Shown: positions 8,025 through 17,363, counted from the stretch's first letter. The stretch: DNA of 64,000 nucleotides from an uncultured bacterium (GCA_937949615.1 CALEDQ010000027.1:124001-188000); one strand, 5' to 3'. A program made the numbers and translations. Notes: generated from the letters alone by a model not told the origin.

Positions 8025-9308
8025 ATGAAATTCGTAGATGAAGTTACAATACAGGTCTCTTCCGGCAGCGGCGGCAATGGCATTGTCGCTTTCAGGCGCG
8101 AAAAATTCGTGCCCATGGGTGGCCCGGCCGGTGGCGACGGTGGCCGTGGCGGCGATCTGATCTTTGAAGCCACTGACGACCTGACGACTCTCTATGAGTT
8201 GAGTTTTACCCGTATTTACAAGGCTGAAGACGGTGGTCATGGCCAGCAGAAGAATATGGCCGGTGCAAATGGCAGTGACCTGACCGTTAAAGTGCCGGTT
8301 GGCACATTGATTTATGACCTGGAAAGCGGCCAGTTACTTGTCGATCTTGACCATAAAGGTCAGCGTGAAATAATTGCCCGCGGCGGCCGTGGCGGCTGGG
8401 GCAATGCGCGTTTTGCTACCGCAGTGCGCCGCACTCCGAGAATCGCTGAAAAGGGTGAACCCGGAAAAACTCTGCGTTTGCGCCTTGAGCTGAAGCTGCT
8501 GGCTGATGTTGGCCTGGTTGGTCTGCCGAACGCCGGCAAGTCGACATTTCTGCGTGCCGTCAGCAATGCCCGTCCGAAGGTGGCAGATTACCCGTTCACG
8601 ACGCTGACGCCGAGTCTCGGTATTGTCAAGCCTGAAGGGTTGCCCTCGTTTTGTATGGCTGATATTCCCGGGCTTATCGAAGGAGCCCACCAGGGAACCG
8701 GTCTCGGAACCCAGTTTCTCAGACATATCGAGCGTACCCGCATTTTGCTGCACCTTGTCGACGTCAGTCAGCTCGATATGGAAGACATTACCAGCAATTA
8801 TGATGTGATCATGGCGGAACTGCGCGAATTTTCCGAAGAACTTGCCGCCAAACCGGTCGTGGTTGCGGCCAATAAAATGGATCTGCCAGACTCTCGCGAG
8901 CTGTTTCCCGAATTCAGAGATGCTCTTGAGGCCCGCGGTATTAAAGTCTTTGCCGTTTCCGGCGCAACCCGCGACGGTGTCGAAGACCTGCTTAAATACC
9001 TCAGCAATGCGCTCAAGGATCTCAAGGGGTCAGATCTGTCGGCGGCCAACGAAGAAGAAAAACTCTATGAATATATCGAGCCTTTTGTGATCGAAGAAGA
9101 AGGCGACGGGCGCTGGCTGGTCAGTGGCCCGGAAATCGAGCGACTGGTGGCGATGACAGATTTTACGTCTGACGAAGCAATCGCGGTTTTCAGACAGAAG
9201 CTGCAAAAGCTTGGTTTCTTCGATGAATTGAGTCGGCTCGATGCCGGTGAAGACGATATTTTTTCAATTGGCGACATGGAATTCGCTTACAGGGAGTTTT
9301 TCGATTGA
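8025..9308 (+). CDS. obgE: GTPase ObgE/CgtA
   Basis: Essential Obg-family GTPase acting in late assembly of the 50S ribosomal subunit and in stringent-type signalling. The 427 residues show all three domains. The glycine-rich Obg fold covers about 1-158, with motifs such as GGPAGGDGGRGGD. The G domain (about 159-335) contains the P-loop GLPNAGKST, switch/G3 DIPGLIEGA and G4 NKMD. A C-terminal OCT domain covers about 345-425. The ATG at 8025 lacks a visible ribosome-binding site and lies just after an extended -10 element. The stop overlaps the TTG start of nadD by 4 bases, so the two are translationally coupled. Confidence 0.97.
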   Translation: MKFVDEVTIQVSSGSGGNGIVAFRREKFVPMGGPAGGDGGRGGDLIFEATDDLTTLYELSFTRIYKAEDGGHGQQKNMAGANGSDLTVKVPVGTLIYDLESGQLLVDLDHKGQREIIARGGRGGWGNARFATAVRRTPRIAEKGEPGKTLRLRLELKLLADVGLVGLPNAGKSTFLRAVSNARPKVADYPFTTLTPSLGIVKPEGLPSFCMADIPGLIEGAHQGTGLGTQFLRHIERTRILLHLVDVSQLDMEDITSNYDVIMAELREFSEELAAKPVVVAANKMDLPDSRELFPEFRDALEARGIKVFAVSGATRDGVEDLLKYLSNALKDLKGSDLSAANEEEKLYEYIEPFVIEEEGDGRWLVSGPEIERLVAMTDFTSDEAIAVFRQKLQKLGFFDELSRLDAGEDDIFSIGDMEFAYREFFD

Positions 9309-10390
9309 GAACAGGCATTCTTGGTGGCAGTTTTGATCCGGTGCATCAACAGCATCTGCAGCTGGCACTGGCGGCACTGATCGAATGCTGTCTTGACGAG
9401 GTCTGGTTTGTGCCGGTCTTTCAGGCGGTTCATAAGCAGCGGATTGGAATGCTCGATTACCATCACCGGCGACACCTGCTGCAGACAGCGCTTAAAGACA
9501 GTTCACACATGCATGTCTGTGATGTCGAAATGGAGCTGGGCGGGCCGTCGTATACTTTCAGAACGCTTGAAGTTCTTCATGAACGCCACCCTGAACGGCA
9601 ATTCTTTCTGATCATCGGTGGCGATTCCCTCGCTGAGCTGCCGACCTGGAAAAATGTCGAGCAGCTGGTAAAGATGACCGAGTTTATCGTAGTGGAAAGG
9701 CCAGGCTGTGAGCGGCGGTCGCCGGTTCCGGATGCGGTGATTCACTGGGCGCCCTGTCAGCTGTCGAAGATTTCTTCAACGCAGATTCGCAATCGACTGA
9801 TCAATCATGATTTCAATCTTCCCGAGCTTGATATGCGGGTGCTTCTTGAGATCATGCTGAGCAATCATTATGACTGCCTGGGCCCCGATTATCATCGCTG
9901 GCTGAAACTGGTCGAAAAGCAGCAGAAACGGTCGCCTGAAGGTCTGCAGGAGCACATGAAAAGTGTGACCTGTCTTGCAATCAGATACGCTATTGAACTG
10001 GGTGTCGACCCTCGGCCAGTGTTGATCGCCGGTCTGGCGCACGACCTGTTTCGAGATGCGCCTGATGCCGAAATTATCAGTCTGGTTGGCAGCACTGATT
10101 TCCTGCTGACCGACCTCGAGAAAGAGATGCCAATGCTGGCGCATGGTCCGGCAGCGGCAGCATGGCTGCGTCAGGTCGCACCTGAGATCGATTCGGCGAT
10201 TATTTCGGCAGTTAAAAATCATACTTTTCCGGTCGCCGATTCGCCGCTGCTGACAAGAATTCTGGCAGTGGCCGACACTCTGGATCCGGTTCGTCAGGTT
10301 GCAGAAAGAGACGCTCTGCGCGAAGCCGATCTTTCGTTTGCCGAACGTTATCAGGGTGTTCTTGAAATAAAGAAAAAATCCCACATGTAG
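9305..10390 (+). CDS. nadD: Fusion of nicotinate-nucleotide adenylyltransferase (NadD) and YqeK-type HD phosphohydrolase
   Basis: Residues 1-195 are NadD, the adenylyltransferase making nicotinate adenine dinucleotide in NAD synthesis: GILGGSFDPVHQQHL nucleotidyltransferase motif, GGDSLAELPTW, and SSTQIRN near the end. Residues 210-355 are a YqeK-type HD domain with metal-ligand pattern H (LQEHMKSV), HD (GLAHDLF), H (LAHGPAA), H (VKNHTF) and D (VADTLD). YqeK enzymes split diadenosine tetraphosphate. NadD and YqeK are often adjacent genes; here they are one 361-residue protein. The start is TTG, overlapping the obgE stop. The rsfS gene that often sits nearby is absent before the next gene. Confidence 0.92.
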   Translation: MRTGILGGSFDPVHQQHLQLALAALIECCLDEVWFVPVFQAVHKQRIGMLDYHHRRHLLQTALKDSSHMHVCDVEMELGGPSYTFRTLEVLHERHPERQFFLIIGGDSLAELPTWKNVEQLVKMTEFIVVERPGCERRSPVPDAVIHWAPCQLSKISSTQIRNRLINHDFNLPELDMRVLLEIMLSNHYDCLGPDYHRWLKLVEKQQKRSPEGLQEHMKSVTCLAIRYAIELGVDPRPVLIAGLAHDLFRDAPDAEIISLVGSTDFLLTDLEKEMPMLAHGPAAAAWLRQVAPEIDSAIISAVKNHTFPVADSPLLTRILAVADTLDPVRQVAERDALREADLSFAERYQGVLEIKKKSHM

Positions 10391-10444
10391 GGCTGCAGAA
10401 AGCTGCCGGCAACTTTTTTTGTTGTGGAGTTTGCCGGTCGGCTC

Positions 10445-10453
10445 TGGTATTAT
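10445..10453 (+). promoter_or_regulatory. Extended -10 promoter immediately upstream of the LCP gene
   Basis: TGGTATTAT (10445-10453) ends 8 bases before the ATG at 10462, predicting a leader of about 2 bases. The 71-base gap after nadD also contains a loose, long-looped inverted repeat that I do not call a terminator. Confidence 0.5.
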
Positions 10454-10461
10454 ATGCAGTC

Positions 10462-11622
10462 ATGAGCCAGAACACCAGATACGGTAACCCTCAGACCGGT
10501 TACAATTTTCCGGGCCTGCCCCGGCGCAGAAACGGCGGTCTTCTATTTGAGATCGCTTTTCTGACCGTCGTTCTGATCTTTTTTGCCGGTGTCATACAGA
10601 AATGGTTTTTTGGCGTGGCAGCGGCCCCGCTCGGTGCCAACTGGACGGAAGGCACGATAGAAAGCGGTGGAGAAGCCCGCATTGGCAATATCAATGTGCT
10701 CGTTCTTGGCGTTGATTCAGTTGATGGTACGCATCGTTCTGACACGATCTTCGTTCTCGGCATCAACCCGGCAAAAAACCGGGTCAGTATGCTTTCGGTA
10801 CCAAGAGACACCAGAGTGCTGATCAATGGCCGGGCCCGCAAGATCAACGAAATTCTGCCACGCTACGGTGTTGAGGTGTTGAGTTCCCTGATCGAAGACT
10901 TGCTGCATATTCAGATCAGCCGCTACGTTGAAGTCGGTTTTCAGAGCTTTGTCAACGTCATAGATATTCTCGGTGGCATCGATATCGACATTGAAAAGGC
11001 AATGAACTACGATGACAACTGGGGTAAGGTACACATTCACTTCAATGTCGGAAAAAACCATCTCGATGGCCGGCAGGCTCTCAATTATGTGCGTTTCAGA
11101 GCTGATGCTGCCGCCGATCTTGGCAGAATCAAGCGTCAGCAGAAGTTTATCAAGGTTCTTCTCGAAAAAGTCATGACTCCTGGCATTGTCGTCAAGCTGC
11201 CGCAGATTGTCAGCCAGGTGTTCAAGCACATTCAGACCGATTTTTCGCTGGCCGAAATCATTGCTCTGATCAAAGCCTTTGAAGGCACGAAAGTTGAATT
11301 CAGAAACAATTCTTTGCCCGGCGAGGCCAGATATGTCGATAAAATCAGCTTTTTCATGCCATATCAGGATGAAGCGGCAGCGATCGGCAGCGCTCAGTTC
11401 TCAGATCTGGCGGCGATAGAGCTGGTGGCGAGCTTTTCTTCGACCCAGCCGGCATCTTCGACTGCGGCTGTTGCATCAGAACCGGCGGTTCAGACTGTGA
11501 CTGCTGTTGCTTCAGAAGCTGCGACAACAGAAGTTGCGACTGCCTCTTATCATTCTGAATTTTCTGCATCGGAATCAGTCAATCTCTCTGCCACAGCAAC
11601 GGAAAACCTTAATGAAAACTGA
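10462..11622 (+). CDS. LytR-CpsA-Psr (LCP) family membrane protein
   Basis: LCP enzymes transfer undecaprenyl-linked glycopolymers onto peptidoglycan or other acceptors at the outer face of the inner membrane. The 386 residues comprise a short cytoplasmic tail, one membrane segment (about 27-48) and the LCP catalytic domain (about 72-235). That domain has the conserved VLVLGVDSVDGTHRSDTI start, SVPRDTRV with the catalytic arginine, GGIDIDI and the C-terminal LNYVRFRADAAADLGRIKRQQ. A Ser/Ala/Thr-rich tail (about 320-386) follows. Its substrate in a diderm is unclear; the polysaccharide genes at 4657-7873 are one candidate source. The end overlaps queA by 11 bases. Confidence 0.9.
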   Translation: MSQNTRYGNPQTGYNFPGLPRRRNGGLLFEIAFLTVVLIFFAGVIQKWFFGVAAAPLGANWTEGTIESGGEARIGNINVLVLGVDSVDGTHRSDTIFVLGINPAKNRVSMLSVPRDTRVLINGRARKINEILPRYGVEVLSSLIEDLLHIQISRYVEVGFQSFVNVIDILGGIDIDIEKAMNYDDNWGKVHIHFNVGKNHLDGRQALNYVRFRADAAADLGRIKRQQKFIKVLLEKVMTPGIVVKLPQIVSQVFKHIQTDFSLAEIIALIKAFEGTKVEFRNNSLPGEARYVDKISFFMPYQDEAAAIGSAQFSDLAAIELVASFSSTQPASSTAAVASEPAVQTVTAVASEAATTEVATASYHSEFSASESVNLSATATENLNEN

Positions 11623-12637
11623 ACTTTTTGATTTTTTTCTACCGCCAGAGCTGATTGCTCAGGTTCCGGCAGAAAAGCGGTCCGGTTCGCGTCTTCTAGT
11701 TTATGATCGATCGTCAGATCGTCTTGAACATCGTCAGTTCGCTGACATTGTCGAATATTTCAGACCTGGCGATCTGCTGATACTGAACAGTTCGAAGGTG
11801 ATTCCGGCGCGCATTTTCACCCTGCCGACTGCAACCTGTAATGGTGGCTCTGAAGTTCTTTTTATCAGATCGCTGGCCTCTGGCAGTTTTGAAGCAATGG
11901 TGCGGCCAGGCAAGAAGTTCAGGCCCGGCCGCCGGCATCTGCTGCCGGGCGGCTGTGAGATTGAAGTCGAAGGAGTGCTCGAGTCTGGCTTAAGGGTGCT
12001 TCGTACTCTTGACGGTCGTGACCCGGTGGCGGTATTTCGCGAATTTGGCCAGATGCCGCTGCCGCCATATATTACCTCGCGTGAGAGCTCGCCTGACAGA
12101 TACCAGACGGTTTATTCAAAGGTCGAGGGCTCGGTGGCCGCGCCGACAGCCGGCCTGCACTTCGATGAACAGGTTTTTTCGGCTCTGCGTCAGAAAGGCG
12201 TTCAGATTGCCGAGGTGATTCTGCATGTCGGCCTTGGCACTTTCAAGCCGATCGAGGCTGAAAGCATCGATGAACACCTGATGCATGAAGAGACTTTTTA
12301 CATTTCAGAAGAGACGGCCGAACTGTTTCGTTCGACAAAAGCGGCCGGCGGCCGGGTATGGGCCTGCGGCACGACCAGCGTGCGCACTCTCGAATCTGCG
12401 GTTGACGAGCATGGTTGCCTGCGCACCGGCTGGCAGTCGACTGCATGTTTCATAAAACCAGGTTACAGGTTCAGGGCGATCGATTGTTTTATCACCAATT
12501 TTCATCTGCCGCGCTCGACCCTGATCGTTCTGGTGGCGGCGTTTGCTGGTCGTGAAAATGTACTGAAACTTTATGAAGAGGCGATTCGGCAAAGATACAG
12601 GTTTTACAGCTTTGGCGATTCGATGGTAATGCTATGA
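11612..12637 (+). CDS. queA: S-adenosylmethionine:tRNA ribosyltransferase-isomerase QueA
   Basis: Adds and isomerises the ribosyl group of SAM onto preQ1 in tRNA, giving epoxyqueuosine. The 341-residue length fits the family. Motifs: ELIAQVPAEKR at the N-terminus, GSVAAPTAGLHF in the middle, and the C-terminal FITNFHLPRSTLIVLVAAF. The ATG at 11612 is chosen over an upstream in-frame ATG at 11507 because the family begins with the MKTELFDFFLP segment and the longer form only reads through the end of the LCP gene. Its stop overlaps the tgt start as ATGA. With tgt it forms a queuosine-tRNA pair. Confidence 0.96.
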   Translation: MKTELFDFFLPPELIAQVPAEKRSGSRLLVYDRSSDRLEHRQFADIVEYFRPGDLLILNSSKVIPARIFTLPTATCNGGSEVLFIRSLASGSFEAMVRPGKKFRPGRRHLLPGGCEIEVEGVLESGLRVLRTLDGRDPVAVFREFGQMPLPPYITSRESSPDRYQTVYSKVEGSVAAPTAGLHFDEQVFSALRQKGVQIAEVILHVGLGTFKPIEAESIDEHLMHEETFYISEETAELFRSTKAAGGRVWACGTTSVRTLESAVDEHGCLRTGWQSTACFIKPGYRFRAIDCFITNFHLPRSTLIVLVAAFAGRENVLKLYEEAIRQRYRFYSFGDSMVML

Positions 12638-13767
12638 CCGATAAATTCACATTTTCTCTCGATTACAGCTCAGAAGAATGCTGGGGCAGGGCCGGCCGTA
12701 TTCAGACCCGCAGGGGTGAGATTCCGACGCCTGTTTTTATGCCGGTCGGCACCGCCGGAACAGTGAAGACGCTGTCGCCGGAAGAAGTCAGAACCGCAGG
12801 TGCCAGCATCATTCTTGGCAACACCTATCATCTGATGCTGCGGCCCGGTACCGGTGTCCTCGATCATTTTGGCGGCCTGCACCGGATGATGGCCTGGGAC
12901 CGCCCCATGCTTACCGATTCAGGTGGCTTTCAGGTTTTTTCGTTGAAAAAGCTCAACAAGATCAACGACGAGGGCGTCGAGTTTGCGTCGCATATTGACG
13001 GGGCCCGTTACTGGCTGACGCCTGAAGAATCGATGCGGATTCAGCGTTCGATCGGCGCTGAAATAATGATGGTGTTCGATGAATGCTGCCCGTATCCGTC
13101 TGATGAAAAGACGGCCCGCGCTGCAATGGAACGCTCGGTAGCCTGGGCGAAGCGCTGTCGTGCAGATCACCCGCATCTGCGCAACGGCCAGGCGCTTTTT
13201 GGCATCGTGCAGGGCTCGATGTATCTGCCGCTGCGTCTTGAATCGATCAAAAGAACTGAAGAGATAGGTTTTGAAGGTCTGGCGGTCGGCGGTCTGTCGG
13301 TGGGCGAGCCAAAGCCTCTGATGCTCGAAATTCTCGACGGCATGATGCCGCACATGCCAAAAAATCTGCCGCGTTACCTGATGGGCGTCGGAACGCCGGA
13401 AGATCTTTTTTACGGGGTTGAGCGCGGCATCGACATGTTCGATTGCGTGCATCCGACGAGAATCGCCAGGCACGCGACCGTCTTCACGACTGACGGCCGC
13501 ATCAGCATGATGAATGCCCGCTGGCAGCTTTCCGATGCGCCGATCGATGCCGGCTGCAGCTGTTACGCCTGTCGCAATTTTTCGCGCGGTTACCTGCGGC
13601 ATCTGTTCAAGGCGAAAGAAATTCTCGGTCTGCGCATGGCGAGTTTGCATAATGTGACATTTATGATTAATCTTATGAATAACATTCGTCAGTCTCTGAT
13701 CGAAAAGCGTTTTATTGCGTTTCGCGATCAGTTTCTTGGCAGATACCTCGACAAGGAGAATAAATAA
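12634..13767 (+). CDS. tgt: Queuine/preQ1 tRNA-ribosyltransferase Tgt
   Basis: Exchanges guanine-34 of GUN-anticodon tRNAs for preQ1. The 377 residues include the active-site segments MLTDSGGFQVFSL and GGLSVGEPKP. The nucleophile aspartate lies in GIDMFDCVHPTR, and the zinc ligands C-x-C-x2-C (CSCYAC) plus a later histidine are present. After the nucleophile the common PTRNARNG reads PTRIARHA, a conservative-looking variant in the tRNA-contact loop. The ATG overlaps the queA stop by 4 bases. The stop in turn overlaps the next gene as TAATG, so queA, tgt and the TPR gene form one coupled unit. Confidence 0.97.
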   Translation: MTDKFTFSLDYSSEECWGRAGRIQTRRGEIPTPVFMPVGTAGTVKTLSPEEVRTAGASIILGNTYHLMLRPGTGVLDHFGGLHRMMAWDRPMLTDSGGFQVFSLKKLNKINDEGVEFASHIDGARYWLTPEESMRIQRSIGAEIMMVFDECCPYPSDEKTARAAMERSVAWAKRCRADHPHLRNGQALFGIVQGSMYLPLRLESIKRTEEIGFEGLAVGGLSVGEPKPLMLEILDGMMPHMPKNLPRYLMGVGTPEDLFYGVERGIDMFDCVHPTRIARHATVFTTDGRISMMNARWQLSDAPIDAGCSCYACRNFSRGYLRHLFKAKEILGLRMASLHNVTFMINLMNNIRQSLIEKRFIAFRDQFLGRYLDKENK

Positions 13768-14309
13768 TGGGCGTGGAAAAACAATTGATGGACGCCGGGA
13801 TAGCCGCCTTCAGGCAGGGCGATATCGACAAGGCAGAGGATATTTTTCGCAGCTTTCTCAAGGATTACCCGAACAGCGGGCTGGCCGACAACGCCTGCTA
13901 CAATCTTGCCAAAATCGCTCTCAGCAAAGGGAACCAGAAAAAGGCTCTCAGCTGGTATGAGTATCTGCTCGAAAATTACCCTGATACCGATGCGGCCTAC
14001 TTCGGCAAGGATGAATACGTAGAATTGAGCCGAACGATGGGCAAAGGGCCGGTTGAAATCGCTGACGAATGTTATTTCAAAGGCAAGGCATTGCTCGACA
14101 AGGGCAAGCTGGCCGAAGCAGAGGCTGAATTCAACCGCCTTATCTCACAGTATCCTGACTGCGAATATGTCGACAATGCTCATTATCAGCTTGCGGTCAT
14201 CTGCAAGAAGCGTGGTGATCGCGACGGTGTCAAACGGCATGTCGACATCATCATGACACAGTTTGCCGATACCGATGCGGCTCTTTATGCCCGCGGACTG
14301 CTGGTTTAA
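13767..14309 (+). CDS. Small TPR protein of unknown function
   Basis: The 180 residues consist almost wholly of tetratricopeptide-type helical repeats. These carry alternating FRQGDIDKAEDIF- and GKLAEAEAEFNRLI-like motifs followed by YPNSGLADNACYNLA and YPDCEYVDNAHYQLA. That pattern is typical of BamD/YbgF-like repeats, but there is no signal peptide or lipobox, so a cytoplasmic scaffold is likely. AAGGAG lies 8 bases upstream of the ATG. It is translationally coupled to tgt (TAATG) and ends the operon before a strong terminator. The association with queuosine genes may be only positional. Confidence 0.85.
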   Translation: MGVEKQLMDAGIAAFRQGDIDKAEDIFRSFLKDYPNSGLADNACYNLAKIALSKGNQKKALSWYEYLLENYPDTDAAYFGKDEYVELSRTMGKGPVEIADECYFKGKALLDKGKLAEAEAEFNRLISQYPDCEYVDNAHYQLAVICKKRGDRDGVKRHVDIIMTQFADTDAALYARGLLV

Positions 14310-14334
14310 AGTTCATTTCCGTTTTCCTGACAGC

Positions 14335-14368
14335 AAAAAGGGTCTGGCCGACTGGCCAGACCCTTTTT
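14335..14368 (+). terminator. Bidirectional intrinsic terminator
   Basis: A perfect 15-bp stem (14335-14349 with 14354-14368) and 4-base loop has A-runs on the left and T-runs on the right. It separates the convergent TPR gene (plus) and first lipoprotein gene (minus) and should stop transcription from both sides. Confidence 0.92.
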
Positions 14369-14384
14369 GTTGAGATTTTTACAC

Positions 14385-15710
14385 TTATTTGAGGGTGAGA
14401 GTAAGGGTATAAGCTGAGGTGGTTTCTTCCTGAATCTTGAAGGCCGGAGATTCGGCGGTGTAGTAACCTTCGCTCATGTTAACCGCTACGACGTTCAGAT
14501 CGTAACCGGTGATTACCCCTGAGAAATAGGCTTCTGCACGATAATTCACGCTGACAACGTCAACATAAGGTACGATATCCTTGCCACCCTGTCTGATATA
14601 GACGCGGGCCGTCTGCCCTGGCTGAAAGCTGCCTGGTTTGGTGCTTTCGGGAGCAGAGCTGAGAATTACAATTCTGAGGTCTCTTCTGATCGGTTCGATG
14701 TTGGCAAAGTCGCAATCAACAGCGGCGATGGTGCCACCGGGCAGGTTGCTCGGCAGACTGACTGCAGAACTGATGGTCACGACATCATAGCCTCTGATTT
14801 TGCATTTTACTGCAACGGTGCCGGCGGTTACCGGGATTTCGTTGAGAGTATAGGCGATCGAACCTTTGAGGGCGGCAGTGCCTTCAGTATAGGTTGCGAC
14901 AACTTTGCCGGCTGCTTCGGCCCAGACGATGATATCGCGCTGCTGAGCTTCAAGAATGTAGCCGGGCAGATTTCTCAGAGTGCCGGTAATATTGACTGTC
15001 AGCGGCTGAACCTTGATTACTCCGAGATCTTTGGGAGAAGCACCGATTGAAATGGCGGCACCGGCGCCGTTGGCTCCGGCGGTTGAGTATTCCTGGTAGT
15101 TGGTGCAGTTGACGGTGTAATGATGGTCGCCGCCTTCAAGACCGCTCCAGCCGACATCTCTGAAGTCTTCTGCGGTTTCGAAGGTTTTCGATTTTCTCTG
15201 TGAATATGGAGTGGTCTGAGTGACAGTAAAGTTGCGCAGCGGGCGACCGGTGATGGCATCGATCGGGTAACCTTTGAGAGAACCTTTAACCAGCTCAGAA
15301 GTTTTGAAGAGCTTGATTACCGGTGCTGTTACGGTTTCGCCGTTGTTAACATTGACGCTTGCGGCAGAAATATTGGCGGTATCTGTTCCCTGGCCAGTCG
15401 AGAGTGAATAGCCGTATTTTTCAACAAAAAGATTCCAGGTCCCTTTGCTTAGATCGCTCATGACAAAAGAGCCATCGCCACCTGTATATACAGATTTATT
15501 CTCATGTGCGCCGGTCGCTGTAGTTCCATCACCTCTTACCAGTACTTCAGATACTGGCTGGTTGTTGACCGAATTGATGACGTAACCTGTGATGGTTCCG
15601 CCCTGGATGCCAAGAGAGCCTTTTTCGCAACCAGTAAAGATGATACTGGCGAGCGTCAGGACGAAAAGCAGCAGCCAACGCCCTTTTGCAGTGGTTTGAT
15701 GTTTCACCAT
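14385..15710 (-). CDS. Lipoprotein with carboxypeptidase-regulatory-like domains, paralogue 1 of 3
   Basis: Predicted exported lipoprotein. After a signal peptide (about residues 10-28) the lipobox IFTGC gives an acylated cysteine. Directly after it comes the motif CEKGSLGIQGGTITGYV, shared in form with the two lipoproteins at 16078 and 17364. Residues about 38-110 form a carboxypeptidase-regulatory-like/CNA-B-like beta domain (GYVINS...PVSEVLVRGD, later SFVMSDLSKGTWNLFVEKYGY). Further beta-rich segments follow, with no enzymatic motif. The start at 15710 is preferred over 15722 because GGAGG lies 5 bases upstream. Its role is unknown; surface or periplasmic structural function is likely. Confidence 0.8.
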   Translation of the reverse strand: MVKHQTTAKGRWLLLFVLTLASIIFTGCEKGSLGIQGGTITGYVINSVNNQPVSEVLVRGDGTTATGAHENKSVYTGGDGSFVMSDLSKGTWNLFVEKYGYSLSTGQGTDTANISAASVNVNNGETVTAPVIKLFKTSELVKGSLKGYPIDAITGRPLRNFTVTQTTPYSQRKSKTFETAEDFRDVGWSGLEGGDHHYTVNCTNYQEYSTAGANGAGAAISIGASPKDLGVIKVQPLTVNITGTLRNLPGYILEAQQRDIIVWAEAAGKVVATYTEGTAALKGSIAYTLNEIPVTAGTVAVKCKIRGYDVVTISSAVSLPSNLPGGTIAAVDCDFANIEPIRRDLRIVILSSAPESTKPGSFQPGQTARVYIRQGGKDIVPYVDVVSVNYRAEAYFSGVITGYDLNVVAVNMSEGYYTAESPAFKIQEETTSAYTLTLTLK

Positions 15711-16077
15711 CGTTGCCTCCATGAAAGTGTAGAAAATATCTCAGCAAGTCTATCGACAATCGCAATGACAATCTGAATACTTTTTTTCTTAATTTTTCTT
15801 ATTCCGGGTTCGAATGGAGCAGCTGACAACAACTGAGCCCGCTGCCAGTCTTAATTGGGGTGCGGTCGATTTTTCTGAGTCTTTTTTCTGCCTGTTAAAG
15901 CAGTCGGTTTTTTCTTTGGGCCTCTGACACTGTCGCTGAATCAATCTGGTGTTCATTATTCATCTGCCGGTGTCGACAGAAAAAAACTTCTTTGTGAAGG
16001 ATCGTTAATTTTTTCTTCGGATGCGCCGATTAGATAGTGAAGCCGACTCTTTTAAGAACTTTGCTGGAGGCGTAATT
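15711..16077. promoter_or_regulatory. Divergent intergenic region between two paralogous lipoprotein genes
   Basis: The 367-base gap holds the ribosome-binding sites of both flanking genes (GGAGG each side) and AT-rich tracts suited to divergent promoters, but no -35/-10 pair stands out. No tRNA, ORF with support, or strong inverted repeat is seen. Confidence 0.5.
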
Positions 16078-17313
16078 ATGAATAGAGAAAGGCGGAACCC
16101 GATAACTTTCGGGATTCTGACGGCACTTTTTCTGGTGCTGCTGAGCAGCCTGGTAGGGTGCGAAAATGGGACCCTTGGTCTCAAGGGTGGGAATATTTCG
16201 GGAACGGTTGTTGACAGCCGGACACTTGCCGGCATAACCAATGTCAACATTACCGCGATGGCAGGCACTGAAGCCAACAAGGCCACCAAATACACCACTT
16301 CCGATTCAAACGGTAATTTCTATTTTTCGAGCATGCGCGCTGATGAATGGACTCTTACCTTTGACAAGGTCGGCTACACACCGATTGACACCACTGCCTC
16401 GGCAGCGATCAAGGTGGTTGTGGTCAACAATGAGAACCGCCAGGTTCCTCAGGTCAGAATGGACCAGACCTTCGTCAATCAATATGTGACCATCAGAGGC
16501 ACTCTGAAGGATGCCACCAATGGTACGATCATTACTTACGGTAATGCTCAGTTTCTGTTCGGCAAGGAATCATTCAGCAACCGCCTGCCGACAGAATTTA
16601 CGACCGGCTTCAGAATTCCAGCATCGACCGGGCCTCTCAACGTTCTGATCACTGTTGCAGGTTACGTAACTGCAACCATCCCTTTGAATGACGCCATAAC
16701 CGATAGAGATCTCGGAACTGTATCATTACAGCCGGAAACATATAAAATCGTGGGCCGCTGGGTCGATGTGCCCGGCTGGGTATTTGCCGACAAAGCCCAG
16801 GCGACCATTTTTGCCCGTTCCGGCAGCAAGATTGTCGCAATGGCTTCATCAACGCTCGATGCTCAGCAGTTTGAAATTAACGGCATTCCCAAAGGCCTTT
16901 CAGTCACCATCGACGCTGAAATCAAAGGTTACCGCATGAACTCACCGATTTCGGTCTATCCGAATGGAGACTTTCAGGGAACCATTTATCAGACATTCTC
17001 GCTGAAAAATAACTTCTCGGCGATCATGCGCGAAGTCAGAGTCGTTTACAGCAACGCCGCTCTCGGCACCAATGACCGTGTTGGCGCTTACTGCGAAGAA
17101 ACCGGCACCCGCTGGCCGGAAACGATTCTTACCAACCCGACCGGCACCGCCCTCGGGACACCTGAAATTGTCGATCTTGGCACTCAGTATATGCCGACGG
17201 GCTATACCTTCACTTTTGTCGGTTACATTGTCGAACAGGGTGACTCAAAACGCACCGTTTCAAAACTTATCAACGATGACGGCGCCGAAGCCCAGATCGT
17301 ATCTATTCCGTGA
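16078..17313 (+). CDS. Lipoprotein with carboxypeptidase-regulatory-like domain, paralogue 2 of 3
   Basis: Predicted lipoprotein of 411 residues. The signal peptide ends in LVGC, followed by CENGTLGLKGGNISGTV, the same post-lipobox motif as the two neighbours. Residues about 38-110 are a carboxypeptidase-regulatory-like fold (GTVVDSRTLAGITNVNITAM, later NFYFSSMRADEWTLTFDKVGY). The rest is beta-rich with no catalytic signature. The ATG at 16078 has GGAGG 7 bases upstream and removes an unneeded N-terminal extension. It is divergent from paralogue 1 and is followed 50 bases later by paralogue 3, probably in one transcript. Function unknown. Confidence 0.8.
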   Translation: MNRERRNPITFGILTALFLVLLSSLVGCENGTLGLKGGNISGTVVDSRTLAGITNVNITAMAGTEANKATKYTTSDSNGNFYFSSMRADEWTLTFDKVGYTPIDTTASAAIKVVVVNNENRQVPQVRMDQTFVNQYVTIRGTLKDATNGTIITYGNAQFLFGKESFSNRLPTEFTTGFRIPASTGPLNVLITVAGYVTATIPLNDAITDRDLGTVSLQPETYKIVGRWVDVPGWVFADKAQATIFARSGSKIVAMASSTLDAQQFEINGIPKGLSVTIDAEIKGYRMNSPISVYPNGDFQGTIYQTFSLKNNFSAIMREVRVVYSNAALGTNDRVGAYCEETGTRWPETILTNPTGTALGTPEIVDLGTQYMPTGYTFTFVGYIVEQGDSKRTVSKLINDDGAEAQIVSIP

Positions 17314-17363
17314 GGTTAAACATGCAAAGAAACTCTTCTCATTCGGCCGGGAGGTTTAATATT

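Noticed and set aside
10391..10444. Possible terminator between nadD-yqeK and the LCP gene
   Set aside because: The arms are imperfect and the loop is very long with the T-run inside it, so it does not fit an intrinsic terminator.
15790..15830. GGTTCGAAT-like sequence suggestive of a tRNA T-arm
   Set aside because: No matching acceptor, D or anticodon arms flank it.
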